Shown here one piece after another: positions 13,346 to 21,249 of a stretch of DNA of 27,860 bases. A program made the translations under genes and the position numbers. The notes beneath the pieces were generated by a model that saw only the letters and a list, made by a program, of their open reading frames with translations, did not search any database and was not told where the DNA came from. This stretch comes from an uncultured Clostridia bacterium (lineage in GTDB: Bacteria > Bacillota > Clostridia > Peptostreptococcales > Anaerovoracaceae), in the NCBI GenBank assembly GCA_934256595.1, contig CAKQOW010000030.1, positions 1 to 27,860 on the forward strand. Direction: 5' to 3'. Every line of letters begins with the position of its first letter. Position 1 is the stretch's first letter.

Positions 13346-14740
13346 TCAGTTTTCCCCTCTTCTTGTGAGCAGCGCTACTGTCTCTATCGAGCTTGTCCAC
13401 GGGAACATATCTACAGGCGTTGCCTCTTCAAACCTGTATCCTGTCTCCGTCAGTCTCGCTATATCTCTTGCCATTGTAGCCGGATCGCAGGATACATATA
13501 CTATCCTCTCAGGCGCAGCCTTTGCCAGAGCCTCAAGCAGCCTTTCGTCACAGCCTGTCCTCGGCGGATCAAGCACAGCCACATCAGCCTTATCCATATG
13601 TATCTCCTGCCGGCAGAACCATTTCTGCCATTTTTCAAGAGCTGCCTTATCCTCTCCGTAGCCAAGCATCGCAGGCATTACCTCTTCTGCCCTTCCTGTT
13701 ATATATCTGGCATTTACAATACCGTTTATAACTGCGTTCCTGTTGGCATCAATTACAGCCTCTTTAACCGTTTCTATACCTATTATCTGTCCTGCCCTGC
13801 GGGCTGCAAATATACCTATGGTTCCCACTCCGCAGTAAAGGTCCAGCACCGTTTCGTTTCCGCTTAAATTCATATATTCGACAGCCTTGTCATAAAGCCT
13901 TATCATCTGCTTCGGGTTAACCTGATAAAACGAGGCCGGTGATATTTCAAATTTCAGTCCCGCAGTTTCCTCAATTACAGTTCTGCTTCCCGCAAGCAGA
14001 GTATAATCGCTGCCTGTTACGTTTCTTCCCCTGTCGGTCTTTTTCTTTTTATTTATATAAACGCTCTCAAGTGAATATATATCATCAAGAGCATAAATCG
14101 CATCATCAATGGCAGATACAAGCTTTGCAGCGTCTTTAAGCTCGTCTCCGTCAGTCACAAGTATAACCATTACCTGACCTGTCCCAAAGGCTGTTTTAAC
14201 CACCAGATGCCTGAGGCAGTCCTCGCCTGATGCTCTGACTGCCTCAGCCGCCGCCATAGCAGCCTCTGACTGTATTATGCAGTCCGGTATATCGCAGACA
14301 TTGTGGCTCTTAGCCTCAAAAAATCCCACACGTCCGTCTCTTACAGGCATCTCCGCCTTGTTTCTGTATCTGTAAGGCTCCTCCATCTGTATCATATCTT
14401 TTACAACCGGATTTTCTATGCCTGCTATTCTCTCAAGCTTGTCCCTGACCTGCTTTGTCTTGATTTCTCCCTGCTTCTCATAGTCTAAGGCAGACAGACT
14501 GCAGCCTCCGCATATATCGCTGCAGGGACAGTGGGGCTCTGTTCTGAACTCCGACTTCTTCTTAATCTCAATGGCTTTGGCAAAGGCGTAGGTTTTTTTT
14601 ACCTTTGTAATCTGCGCCATTACCGTATCTCCCACAACGGCGCCGTCTGTAAATACTGTCATTCCGTCAAAGTATCCGATGCCTTTGCCCTCGTGGCTCA
14701 TATCGTGTATATATATTTCAATTATCTGTTCTTTTTCCAT
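13346..14740 (-). CDS. rlmCD: 23S rRNA (uracil-C5)-methyltransferase, RlmCD/RumA type
   Basis: The 464-residue protein has an N-terminal TRAM domain (about 1-60), a Cys cluster CPCSDICGGCSL (about 70-81) for a 4Fe-4S centre, and a C-terminal Rossmann methyltransferase. FYQVNP precedes the SAM motif VLDLYCGVGTIGIF; DPPRTGC and VYVSCDPATMARD give the catalytic Cys and base. It transfers methyl from SAM to C5 of a uracil in 23S rRNA. Firmicutes with a single copy often use it for both U747 and U1939 (numbering of E. coli); which site applies here cannot be read. The ATG is one base after the whiA stop with no separate strong Shine-Dalgarno, implying coupled translation. Confidence 0.92.
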   Translation of the reverse strand: MEKEQIIEIYIHDMSHEGKGIGYFDGMTVFTDGAVVGDTVMAQITKVKKTYAFAKAIEIKKKSEFRTEPHCPCSDICGGCSLSALDYEKQGEIKTKQVRDKLERIAGIENPVVKDMIQMEEPYRYRNKAEMPVRDGRVGFFEAKSHNVCDIPDCIIQSEAAMAAAEAVRASGEDCLRHLVVKTAFGTGQVMVILVTDGDELKDAAKLVSAIDDAIYALDDIYSLESVYINKKKKTDRGRNVTGSDYTLLAGSRTVIEETAGLKFEISPASFYQVNPKQMIRLYDKAVEYMNLSGNETVLDLYCGVGTIGIFAARRAGQIIGIETVKEAVIDANRNAVINGIVNARYITGRAEEVMPAMLGYGEDKAALEKWQKWFCRQEIHMDKADVAVLDPPRTGCDERLLEALAKAAPERIVYVSCDPATMARDIARLTETGYRFEEATPVDMFPWTSSIETVALLTRRGEN

Positions 14741-14741
14741 A

Positions 14742-15689
14742 TTACTCTGTCAAGCTGTCAGCTATCTCCTCTATTTTTTTAAATCTCTTCGAAAGACCTG
14801 ATTTACCTATAGGCGGGTCCATCATTTCACCGATTTCCGGCAGCGGCGCTTCCGGGTGCGCCAGTCTTAAAAGCGCTATCTCCTGCAGCTTGTCCGGCAG
14901 GAAATCAAGGCCTTTTACCCTCCGTATTTTTTCTATTGCATCTATCTGTTTGCCTGCTGCCTTTACCACCTTGTCCACATTGGCAATCTCACAGTTGCTT
15001 ATTCTGTTGGTCTCGTTTTTAACGGCTTTCATCATCATTACATTGTCATATGCAAGGTACTGACTGTGGGCTCCCATAATCGCAAGTATATCGAGTATCT
15101 GTCTGCCGTCCTTGACATATACACCCTCGCCTTTTTTGCGTTCTACGATTTTGGGATAGAGGTCTGTAAAGGTTCTGATGAGTCTGCGCACATCTGTCGC
15201 CAGCACGCTGCTGTTGCAGCTGATTTCAAAATGATGACTTTTTTCGGGATTGCTGATTGTTCCCGCAGCCATAAACATTCCTCTTAAGTACGCTTTGCGG
15301 CAGCACTTGGTCCTGACGATTCCGTCATATATGCCGTCTGCAAAATAGTTCATACCGCCCTTAATCATAAGTATGCCTATTTCTCTTAATATGGCCTCCG
15401 AGTTCTGCTCCGGCCCTATGGTCAGAATGTAAGTAACGCCTTTTTTGAGGGTGTTGCTCTGCCCCACCTCCAGCGGCGCATCGACTCCGAAGTAATCCTT
15501 TATCATTTTTTTGTAGTGTCTTGCCGCCGCAGGGTTATCTGTAGGCATAACTATTTTAAATCTGCCAAACCCCTCAAGCTCCAGACTTCCGCACATTCTG
15601 ATAAAGCCTGCTATCTCTGCAAGCTTGCAGCAGTCCTTTTCGGGCTCTATATGTGCAAGTTCATTTTTGGTATCTGTTGCAAACGACAT
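14742..15689 (-). CDS. whiA: WhiA DNA-binding regulator
   Basis: The 315-residue protein begins MSFATDTKNELAHIEPEKDC, the typical WhiA start, with GGAGG 5 nt upstream. The N-terminal two-thirds is the degenerate LAGLIDADG homing-endonuclease fold (the stretch LAEIAGFIRMCGSLELEGFG and later RKAYLRGMFMAAGTISNPEK). The C-terminus is a helix-turn-helix (LRLAHPEAPLPEIGEMMDPP, then IGKSGLSKRFKKI). In sporulating and non-sporulating Gram-positives it links chromosome segregation and division. An in-frame codon about 85 residues upstream is ignored because that extension runs across the promoter and an upstream terminator. It is the first gene of the whiA-rlmCD-yfcE operon. Confidence 0.95.
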   Translation of the reverse strand: MSFATDTKNELAHIEPEKDCCKLAEIAGFIRMCGSLELEGFGRFKIVMPTDNPAAARHYKKMIKDYFGVDAPLEVGQSNTLKKGVTYILTIGPEQNSEAILREIGILMIKGGMNYFADGIYDGIVRTKCCRKAYLRGMFMAAGTISNPEKSHHFEISCNSSVLATDVRRLIRTFTDLYPKIVERKKGEGVYVKDGRQILDILAIMGAHSQYLAYDNVMMMKAVKNETNRISNCEIANVDKVVKAAGKQIDAIEKIRRVKGLDFLPDKLQEIALLRLAHPEAPLPEIGEMMDPPIGKSGLSKRFKKIEEIADSLTE

Positions 15690-15712
15690 TTTAACCTCCA
15701 TAGGAAACTCTC

Positions 15713-15724
15713 GGACAAGTGTCC
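15713..15724. repeat. Palindrome at the whiA transcription start
   Basis: GGACAAGTGTCC has 5-bp arms about a 2-bp centre. It starts about 8 bp downstream of the whiA -10 hexamer, so it covers the expected first bases of the transcript. It could be an operator or a 5' RNA hairpin. No protein is assigned. Confidence 0.35.
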
Positions 15725-15731
15725 ACCTACT

Positions 15732-15760
15732 ATTATATGTATCTCCATTGCCTGTGTCTA
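15732..15760 (-). promoter_or_regulatory. Promoter of whiA-rlmCD-yfcE
   Basis: The minus strand has TAGACA (15760-15755), a 17-bp spacer and TATAAT (15737-15732), downstream of the cysK terminator and about 43 bp before the whiA ATG. The -10 is exact and the -35 has one mismatch. It separates whiA expression from the murB-rapZ-cysK transcript. Confidence 0.72.
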
Positions 15761-15772
15761 CACCTTTCCAAA

Positions 15773-15798
15773 TAAAAAACCATCTTAATAACGATGGT
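15773..15798 (-). terminator. Intrinsic terminator after cysK
   Basis: On the minus strand ACCATC (15798-15793) pairs with GATGGT (15784-15779) over an 8-nt loop, followed by TTTTTTATTT. It lies 17 nt beyond the cysK stop and before the whiA promoter. Confidence 0.82.
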
Positions 15799-15814
15799 CT
15801 TTGTAAAAGCTTCC

Positions 15815-16723
15815 TTACAGCAGTCCTGTGCTGAAATATCTTTCCATTCTGTCCGGAAGCACTGTTGCAATTATTTTGTCCCTGCCGTATTTCTCCGCCA
15901 TCTGCATGCACGCCCATATGTTTGCGCCGGAAGATGTACCGCACATAAGGCCCTGCTCCTTTGCAAGCATTCTGGTAGTTCCGATGGCGTCATCATCTGT
16001 AACGGTCACAACCTCATCTATCAGCGATGTGTCAAGCACTGACGGTATGAAGCCGTCTCCTATGCCCTGTATCTGATGAAGTCCCGGCTCATCTCCGAGA
16101 AGAGCAGATACGTTTTTAGGCTCTACCGCAACAGATATGAGATCTGGATTTTTTTCTTTGAGAAATTCTGTTATTCCCTGCAGCGTGCCGCCGCTTCCGA
16201 GTCCCGAAACAAATATATCAACCTTGCCGTCAAGCTGGCCGTATATTTCAGGACCTGTTGTCAGATAGTGAATTTTCGGATTGTCAGGGTTTTCAAACTG
16301 CTGAGGCACGAAATATTCATCTGACTGTGAAGCTATTCTCATTACCTCGTTTACGGCTCCGTCAAGGCTTTCCTCTGCCGGTGTAAGTACAAGATCCGCT
16401 CCGAGAGCTCTGATTATCTTCTTGCGCTCCTCGCTCATATTCTCAGGCATAACAATTATAACGTTGTAGCCCATTCTAACGCCGCACAGCGCAAGGCCTA
16501 TGCCTGTATTGCCGGAGGTCGGCTCAACTATTGTCATACCTTTTTTGAGCAGTCCCTTTTTTTCGGCCTGTTCAATCATATTTTTTGCAACACGGTCCTT
16601 GATGCTTCCTCCCGGATTTAAAAACTCCGCCTTTGCGAATATCTTCATGCCGGTTGAGGGCTCAAGACTTACTATCGGGGTGCTGCCTATCAGATCAAGA
16701 ATGTTTTCTGTTATCATTTTCAT
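15815..16723 (-). CDS. cysK: Cysteine synthase A (O-acetylserine sulfhydrylase)
   Basis: The 302-residue protein is a full-length fold-type II PLP enzyme. The Schiff-base Lys is K42 in the family motif NPGGSIKDRVA. The substrate loop PTSGNTGIG is at 68-76, the phosphate loop GSGGT near 180, and the C-terminal RYFST is the family's usual ending. It makes cysteine from O-acetylserine and sulfide. GGAAAT precedes the first ATG by about 4 nt; a second Met two codons later is possible. It sits 11 nt after rapZ and ends at a terminator. It lies between rapZ and whiA, where Clostridia and Bacilli usually carry yvcK; no cysE is in the window. Confidence 0.93.
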   Translation of the reverse strand: MKMITENILDLIGSTPIVSLEPSTGMKIFAKAEFLNPGGSIKDRVAKNMIEQAEKKGLLKKGMTIVEPTSGNTGIGLALCGVRMGYNVIIVMPENMSEERKKIIRALGADLVLTPAEESLDGAVNEVMRIASQSDEYFVPQQFENPDNPKIHYLTTGPEIYGQLDGKVDIFVSGLGSGGTLQGITEFLKEKNPDLISVAVEPKNVSALLGDEPGLHQIQGIGDGFIPSVLDTSLIDEVVTVTDDDAIGTTRMLAKEQGLMCGTSSGANIWACMQMAEKYGRDKIIATVLPDRMERYFSTGLL

Positions 16724-16734
16724 ATTTCCTTTCG

Positions 16735-17574
16735 TTACAAGTCGCGATGCGCGAGGGTTATCCTGTAGCCCTTTTCTCTGAATATGCGGGCAAGCTCATT
16801 TGCCGAGGCAACCGAGCGGTGATGCCCTCCCGTACAGCCGCAGGCTATATTGAGGTGATATTTGCCTTCCTGCATATATGCAGGTATCATCTCCTCCAGA
16901 AGCGGTACTATTTTTTCTAAAAATTCCACAGTAACCTGCTGCCTCAGGACATAGTTTTTAACTTTCATACTGTTTCCCGTCAGCTCCTTTAATGACGGCA
17001 CATAGTACGGATTAGGGATAAATCTCATATCAAACACCATATCCGCATCAAGCGGCATACCGTGCTTGTAGCCGAATGACTGTATGTTGATTATGAATGT
17101 CTGTTTTTCCTCTCCTGTCATAACTATGTCTTTTATGACCTCTTTGAGCTTGGCTGTTTTCATATTTGAGGTATCTATGACATAGTTTGAAATGCTTCTC
17201 GCCTTTGCAAGAAACGCTCTCTCCCTGCGTATACCGTCTTTGACGCTGGAAGCGTTAAGCGGGTGGTTTCTTCTGGTTTCATTGAAACGTCTTATGAGAG
17301 TTTCGTCAGACGCCTCAAGAAACATTATCTTGTAATCGGTATCGTGATATTTGTTGAGCTGCTGATCAAAACCTCTATAGCCCTCTCCGCTTCTTGAGTC
17401 TATACATATTGCGGCCTTGTCTACATTGAGCTTGTTGGTCTTTGCAAGGTCTATAAAACTGCCGATAAGCGCCGGAGGCATATTATCTATGCAGTAGTAA
17501 CCCATATCCTCAAGGCAGTTTAGAGCGTTGGATTTACCCGCGCCGGAAAGTCCCGTAACAATTATCAGTTCCAT
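16735..17574 (-). CDS. rapZ: RapZ/YvcJ-type nucleotide-binding protein
   Basis: The 279-residue protein begins with a Walker A, GLSGAGKS at 8-15, and has CIDNMPP near 28-34, the family-typical stretch RRNHPLNASSVKDGIRRER and a strongly conserved C-terminus (KYHLNIACGCTGGHHRSVAS). It binds ATP/GTP; in E. coli RapZ is an RNA adaptor that controls glmS through small RNAs, while in Bacillus YvcJ has a less clear role. The start overlaps the PHP gene stop as TGATG, so translation is coupled. It belongs to the widely conserved murB/PHP/rapZ/whiA neighbourhood. Confidence 0.94.
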   Translation of the reverse strand: MELIIVTGLSGAGKSNALNCLEDMGYYCIDNMPPALIGSFIDLAKTNKLNVDKAAICIDSRSGEGYRGFDQQLNKYHDTDYKIMFLEASDETLIRRFNETRRNHPLNASSVKDGIRRERAFLAKARSISNYVIDTSNMKTAKLKEVIKDIVMTGEEKQTFIINIQSFGYKHGMPLDADMVFDMRFIPNPYYVPSLKELTGNSMKVKNYVLRQQVTVEFLEKIVPLLEEMIPAYMQEGKYHLNIACGCTGGHHRSVASANELARIFREKGYRITLAHRDL

Positions 17575-18308
17575 CAGGTATCTCCCTCCTCTGTTCTCTC
17601 AAGGTTTACTATCCTTGCTATATCAAGCCCCGCAGCCTCCGCTCTTGCAAGTCCGCCCTCAAAATCACCCACTCTGCAGGGCTGGTGGGCGTCGCTTGAA
17701 ATTATGAATTTAACATCATATTTTGCGGCAATGCGGATTTCTTCGATTGTAAGGTTTTTGTGGTGCGTGCTTATCTCCATAAGCGTGTCCGTTGCTGCGC
17801 AGGCCTTTGCCAGCTCATCCATATCAAACGGTCCCTTATCTCCCGGGTGTGTGAGTATTTTAATGTTGTTTTCATACAGCGCCTTAACGGTCATATCAGT
17901 GTTTTTAACTATAAGATTTCTTTTTTTGAAGCCGCTGTGCCTGTACGCCCAGTTATATGCGCAGTAGCCGTGAGTCACACCGTAGTGGTAGCCGGCTATT
18001 ACAAAATCGTACTCACCAAATTCCTCAGGCGATATGTCGAGGTGGTTTTTCCTGTTTACTATGTTTGCCTCAACGCCCAGGAATATATCAATATCGGGAT
18101 ATTGCAGCTTAAGCTCCTCTATCTGCCGTCTCATTTCGGGAACGGCCTCTCTTTTAATCCCGTAGGTGAGATGTCCTGGCCCGTGATCTGTTATGGCAAT
18201 GCCTTTGAGGCCTCTGCTTCTTGCCGCTTCCACATTCTCTGCTATAGTACCCTTGCCATGTGAAAAAACCGTATGTGTGTGATAATCAAATGTCATTTTG
18301 TATTTCAT
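17574..18308 (-). CDS. PHP-domain phosphoesterase
   Basis: The 244-residue protein is a stand-alone PHP domain. Metal-binding motifs appear as DYHTHT near 8-13, the fragment ITDHGPGH near 39-46, EAN near 81-83, TH near 154 and a C-terminal SSDAHQP. Such YcdX-like proteins are trinuclear-zinc phosphatases with uncharacterised substrates; a histidinol-phosphatase role is not supported, as no his genes are near. Start and stop both overlap the neighbouring genes as TGATG, placing it tightly between murB and rapZ. Confidence 0.9.
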   Translation of the reverse strand: MKYKMTFDYHTHTVFSHGKGTIAENVEAARSRGLKGIAITDHGPGHLTYGIKREAVPEMRRQIEELKLQYPDIDIFLGVEANIVNRKNHLDISPEEFGEYDFVIAGYHYGVTHGYCAYNWAYRHSGFKKRNLIVKNTDMTVKALYENNIKILTHPGDKGPFDMDELAKACAATDTLMEISTHHKNLTIEEIRIAAKYDVKFIISSDAHQPCRVGDFEGGLARAEAAGLDIARIVNLERTEEGDT

Positions 18309-19228
18309 CAGGCATCTTCCCCTATAATTCTTACTTCCGGCTCCATCATAACGCCGAATTTATCATATACCGTATTCTGAACAAGCCTCATTAGACTTAA
18401 TATATCCGTAGCTGTCGCGCCCCCTGTGTTGATTATAAAGCCCGAATGTTTCGAGGAAACCTTGGCTCCTCCAACAGACAGACCCTTTAGTCCTGCGTCC
18501 TGTATCAGCCGGCCTGCAAAATATCCTTCCGGACGTTTAAAAAAGCTGCCTGCGCTTGGATACTGAACCGGCTGTTTTTCGTTTCTTCTGGCCGTCAGGG
18601 TTTTCATTTCCTCTGCAATATTGCTGTGGCTGCCCCTTTTCAGGTTAAGCTTTACCTCAAGAACAATATCGCCGCTTAGCTGCAGCGCGCTGTGCCTGTA
18701 TGAAAGCTCAAGCTCTGGGGCCGGTATCTGTTTAATACTGCCTGAGGCTTTTTCGAGGACCTTTGCGTATTCTATAACGTCTGCAATCTCCCCGCCGTAG
18801 GCTCCCGCATTCATAAACACACCACCGCCTATACTGCCGGGTATGCCAGATGCAAATTCAAATCCCGTAAGCTCTGCCTCAAGTGCTTTTCTGGCTACCG
18901 CAGACATCAGCGCGCCGGCTCCCGCGATTATTGAGGAATCCTGCACCTGTATATCCGAAAAGCCGTCATCAATTCTGATTATAACGCCTCTGTAGCCTCC
19001 GTCTTTAACCAGTATGTTTGAACCGTTGCCCATTATCATATAGGGCGCGCCCTCAGATTTCAATGTATCTGTGATGTATATAAGCTCATCGTAAGACCCG
19101 GGCATTACCAGAAGGTCCGCCCTGCCCCCTGCCTTAAATGATGTATACTGCTTCATATCCGCATCGGCTATAAGGCGCTCTGCCGGTATTTTTTTGTTTA
19201 AGATATCAGTTATCTTCGCTATTGTCAT
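18308..19228 (-). CDS. murB: UDP-N-acetylenolpyruvoylglucosamine reductase
   Basis: The 306-residue protein shows the FAD-binding domain (YTSFKAGGRADLL at 28-40 and the later SGIPGSIGGGVFMNAGAYGG), then the catalytic region PSAGSFFKRP, with the proton-donor Ser, and a C-terminal EVRIIGE containing the active-site Glu. It reduces UDP-GlcNAc-enolpyruvate to UDP-MurNAc with NADPH, the second committed step of peptidoglycan precursor synthesis. The ATG lies 23 nt inside the end of the AI-2E permease gene and the Shine-Dalgarno is weak, so expression probably depends on upstream translation. Confidence 0.94.
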   Translation of the reverse strand: MTIAKITDILNKKIPAERLIADADMKQYTSFKAGGRADLLVMPGSYDELIYITDTLKSEGAPYMIMGNGSNILVKDGGYRGVIIRIDDGFSDIQVQDSSIIAGAGALMSAVARKALEAELTGFEFASGIPGSIGGGVFMNAGAYGGEIADVIEYAKVLEKASGSIKQIPAPELELSYRHSALQLSGDIVLEVKLNLKRGSHSNIAEEMKTLTARRNEKQPVQYPSAGSFFKRPEGYFAGRLIQDAGLKGLSVGGAKVSSKHSGFIINTGGATATDILSLMRLVQNTVYDKFGVMMEPEVRIIGEDA

Positions 19229-20498
19229 CAGATTTTTCTTCTGCCTTTCTCTGTTTTTTCCTGAACCTGCTGAAGATTTTAACCTCCCTCAGATTATATA
19301 TGTCCTTATCCATATAATCGTCAAGCTCTGTAGCCAGATTATATCTGTCAAGCTTCATATTCATTCTGTAGCCCACATAGGACCAGACCAGCGCGAATAC
19401 AGGCACTGCCAGAATCATTCCCATAAATCCGAACAGTCCTCCACCAACTACGATTGAGAACATTACCCAGAAGCTAGGAAGTCCTATAGTTTCACCCAGC
19501 ACCTTAGGCTTTATCACATTGCCGTCTATCTGCTGCAGAATTACTATAAATATTCCGAAATAAATTCCGGTCCATATATTATCTGTGCACAGAAGAAGCG
19601 CCGACGGTATACCTCCGATAAACGGTCCGAAGAACGGTATGAAGTTTGTCACACCTACTATAACGCTTATAAGCACTGCATACGGCCAGCCTATTATCGC
19701 CATAAATATGAAACACAACACACCTATTATAAGGGAGTCAAGCAGGTTGCCGCTTACAAATTTGCCAAAGGTATGATTGACATTATGCGCGCCTGTTATA
19801 ACTCTTTCGGCACGTTCTTTTTTCATTGTCGCATAGCACAGCTTGCGGCTCTGGGCAGTAAAGATGTCCTTGCTTGCAAGCATATATATCATTGAAACAA
19901 GACCTATCAGTATATTCAAAAATACGGATACCACGCTTGCAACTCCTGCCGTAATGCTGTCTACCATATCCATTGATGCAGGAAGCACCTTGTCGGTCAG
20001 CCATGCCATTATTTTGTCATTGCTGTTGCTTACGGCGTTTTCAATAGGATACCATATCTGAGGGTAAACCTGCGCCTTTGTCTGCATCCAGTCTATAACC
20101 TTGTCAAAATAATCCGGAAGCACCACCACAAGGCCTGCTATACTCTCCACCATCTGCGGAATTACAAGGTAAAGCAGTCCCGCTATAATTGCAATCAGAA
20201 GCAGGAAAGTAACAACAAGGGAAACTCCCTTTGCAATTCTTAAACTTCTCCTCTGATCTGTAAGTTTCTTTGACAGCATGTGTCTTAATCTTCTCACGCA
20301 GGCGTTGTACACAGGACACATCAGATATGCCAGTACAAATCCGATTATAAACGGCTTGAGCACATCTGCAACTATCGCTATGTATTTGGTAAGATCACCG
20401 ACAGTCTGCGCCGTAAAAAAGAATACTATCAGCGCGCAGCCCGCTATAAATATAGTAAGCCCCAGTTTAAAATAGGTGCTTTTGCTTCTCAGTTTCAT
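19206..20498 (-). CDS. AI-2E family permease-like membrane protein
   Basis: The 430-residue protein has about eight membrane helices and the family's conserved stretch GVTNFIPFFGPFIGGIPSAL near residues 280-300, with LGETIGLPSFWVMFSIVVGG following. The C-terminal 60 residues are charged and cytoplasmic. The AI-2E group includes a quorum-signal exporter but also sodium/proton antiporters, so transport substrate is open. AAAGGG lies about 9 nt before the ATG. It heads the murB-PHP-rapZ-cysK transcript and overlaps murB by 23 nt. Confidence 0.88.
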   Translation of the reverse strand: MKLRSKSTYFKLGLTIFIAGCALIVFFFTAQTVGDLTKYIAIVADVLKPFIIGFVLAYLMCPVYNACVRRLRHMLSKKLTDQRRSLRIAKGVSLVVTFLLLIAIIAGLLYLVIPQMVESIAGLVVVLPDYFDKVIDWMQTKAQVYPQIWYPIENAVSNSNDKIMAWLTDKVLPASMDMVDSITAGVASVVSVFLNILIGLVSMIYMLASKDIFTAQSRKLCYATMKKERAERVITGAHNVNHTFGKFVSGNLLDSLIIGVLCFIFMAIIGWPYAVLISVIVGVTNFIPFFGPFIGGIPSALLLCTDNIWTGIYFGIFIVILQQIDGNVIKPKVLGETIGLPSFWVMFSIVVGGGLFGFMGMILAVPVFALVWSYVGYRMNMKLDRYNLATELDDYMDKDIYNLREVKIFSRFRKKQRKAEEKSDDNSEDN

Positions 20499-20632
20499 AT
20501 TTCAACCCTTTCTTTCGTTAAATGTCAGTTTCTAAAATCCCATATATAGTTATCATACAATATTTTCGCTGAAAATAATATATAAATGTTAAATAATTAA
20601 AATTTTTTTACCACAATTTACGCCCTCTTGTG

Positions 20633-20638
20633 TATAAT
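20633..20638 (+). promoter_or_regulatory. -10 element upstream of the mgtC-like gene
   Basis: An exact TATAAT stands 20 bp before the ATG at 20658. The -35 region 17 bp upstream (ACCACA) is a poor match. The leader would be very short. The rest of the 20499-20657 gap is AT-rich with no other feature that I can defend. Confidence 0.4.
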
Positions 20639-20657
20639 AATCTCAGAGGTGAATATA

Positions 20658-21224
20658 ATGAATGATTTTCATAATTTTGTACTTAATACAAATCTGCACG
20701 AGATAAATCTGCTCTCAATAACACTCCGGCTTGTTCTGGCTGTCATATGCGGCGGAGTAATCGGACTTAACAGAGCAATGAACAAACGCCCCGCGGGCTT
20801 CAGAACTCACATACTGGTATGCCTCGGAGCCACTCTTGTAATGCTGACAAATCAGTATATGGTGGATATTATGGGGCTTGCTACAGACCCTGCAAGACTT
20901 GGTGCTCAGGTTGTCACAGGCGTGGGATTTCTCGGCGCAGGTACGATCCTTATGCGCGGAGGCGGCCGCAAGGTAGAGGGACTTACAACCGCTGCGGGAC
21001 TCTGGGCCTGCGCCTGCATAGGCCTTGCTCTTGGCATAGGCTTTTATTCTGCTGCAATAATAACAACCCTGCTGGTTTTCCTGTCGCTTACTGTATTTAT
21101 GAAATTCGCAACGGATATATACAAACCGTTTAACAAAGCGGCCGCAGAGGCCTACAAGGAAGAGCACGTTATGGACACTGTCAGACCTGAAACCTCAAAT
21201 TCACACGAAAAAGAAAATCTCTGA
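20658..21224 (+). CDS. MgtC/SapB family membrane protein
   Basis: From the ATG at 20658 (AGAGGTG 6 nt upstream) the protein is 188 residues. The hydrophobic domain of 4-5 helices carries the MgtC signatures: GGVIGLNRAMNKRPAGFRTH, the family block VTGVGFLGAGTILM and VEGLTTAAGLWACACIGLA. A short polar tail follows. MgtC-like proteins are linked to growth at low magnesium and to membrane-potential control; their transport role is disputed. It is a lone plus-strand gene between two minus-strand operons. Its last codons form the left arm of a terminator. Confidence 0.9.
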   Translation: MNDFHNFVLNTNLHEINLLSITLRLVLAVICGGVIGLNRAMNKRPAGFRTHILVCLGATLVMLTNQYMVDIMGLATDPARLGAQVVTGVGFLGAGTILMRGGGRKVEGLTTAAGLWACACIGLALGIGFYSAAIITTLLVFLSLTVFMKFATDIYKPFNKAAAEAYKEEHVMDTVRPETSNSHEKENL

Positions 21225-21247
21225 GTCAGCACGATTCAGAGATTTTC
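21213..21247. terminator. Bidirectional terminator shared by mgtC-like gene and EamA permease
   Basis: GAAAATCTCTGA (21213-21224) pairs perfectly with TCAGAGATTTTC (21236-21247), a 12-bp stem with an 11-nt loop, followed by TTTTATTTG on the plus strand. The minus strand also ends in a T-run. The left arm contains the mgtC-like stop codon, and the permease gene on the other strand ends at 21250. Confidence 0.88.
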
Positions 21248-21249
21248 TT

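Noticed and set aside
15690..15944. N-terminal extension of whiA by about 85 codons
   Set aside because: It runs through the cysK terminator and the whiA promoter, and the conserved WhiA start with GGAGG upstream is at 15689.
20628..20657. Upstream start for the mgtC-like protein
   Set aside because: It would begin on TTG overlapping the -10 element; ATG 20658 has AGAGGTG at correct spacing.
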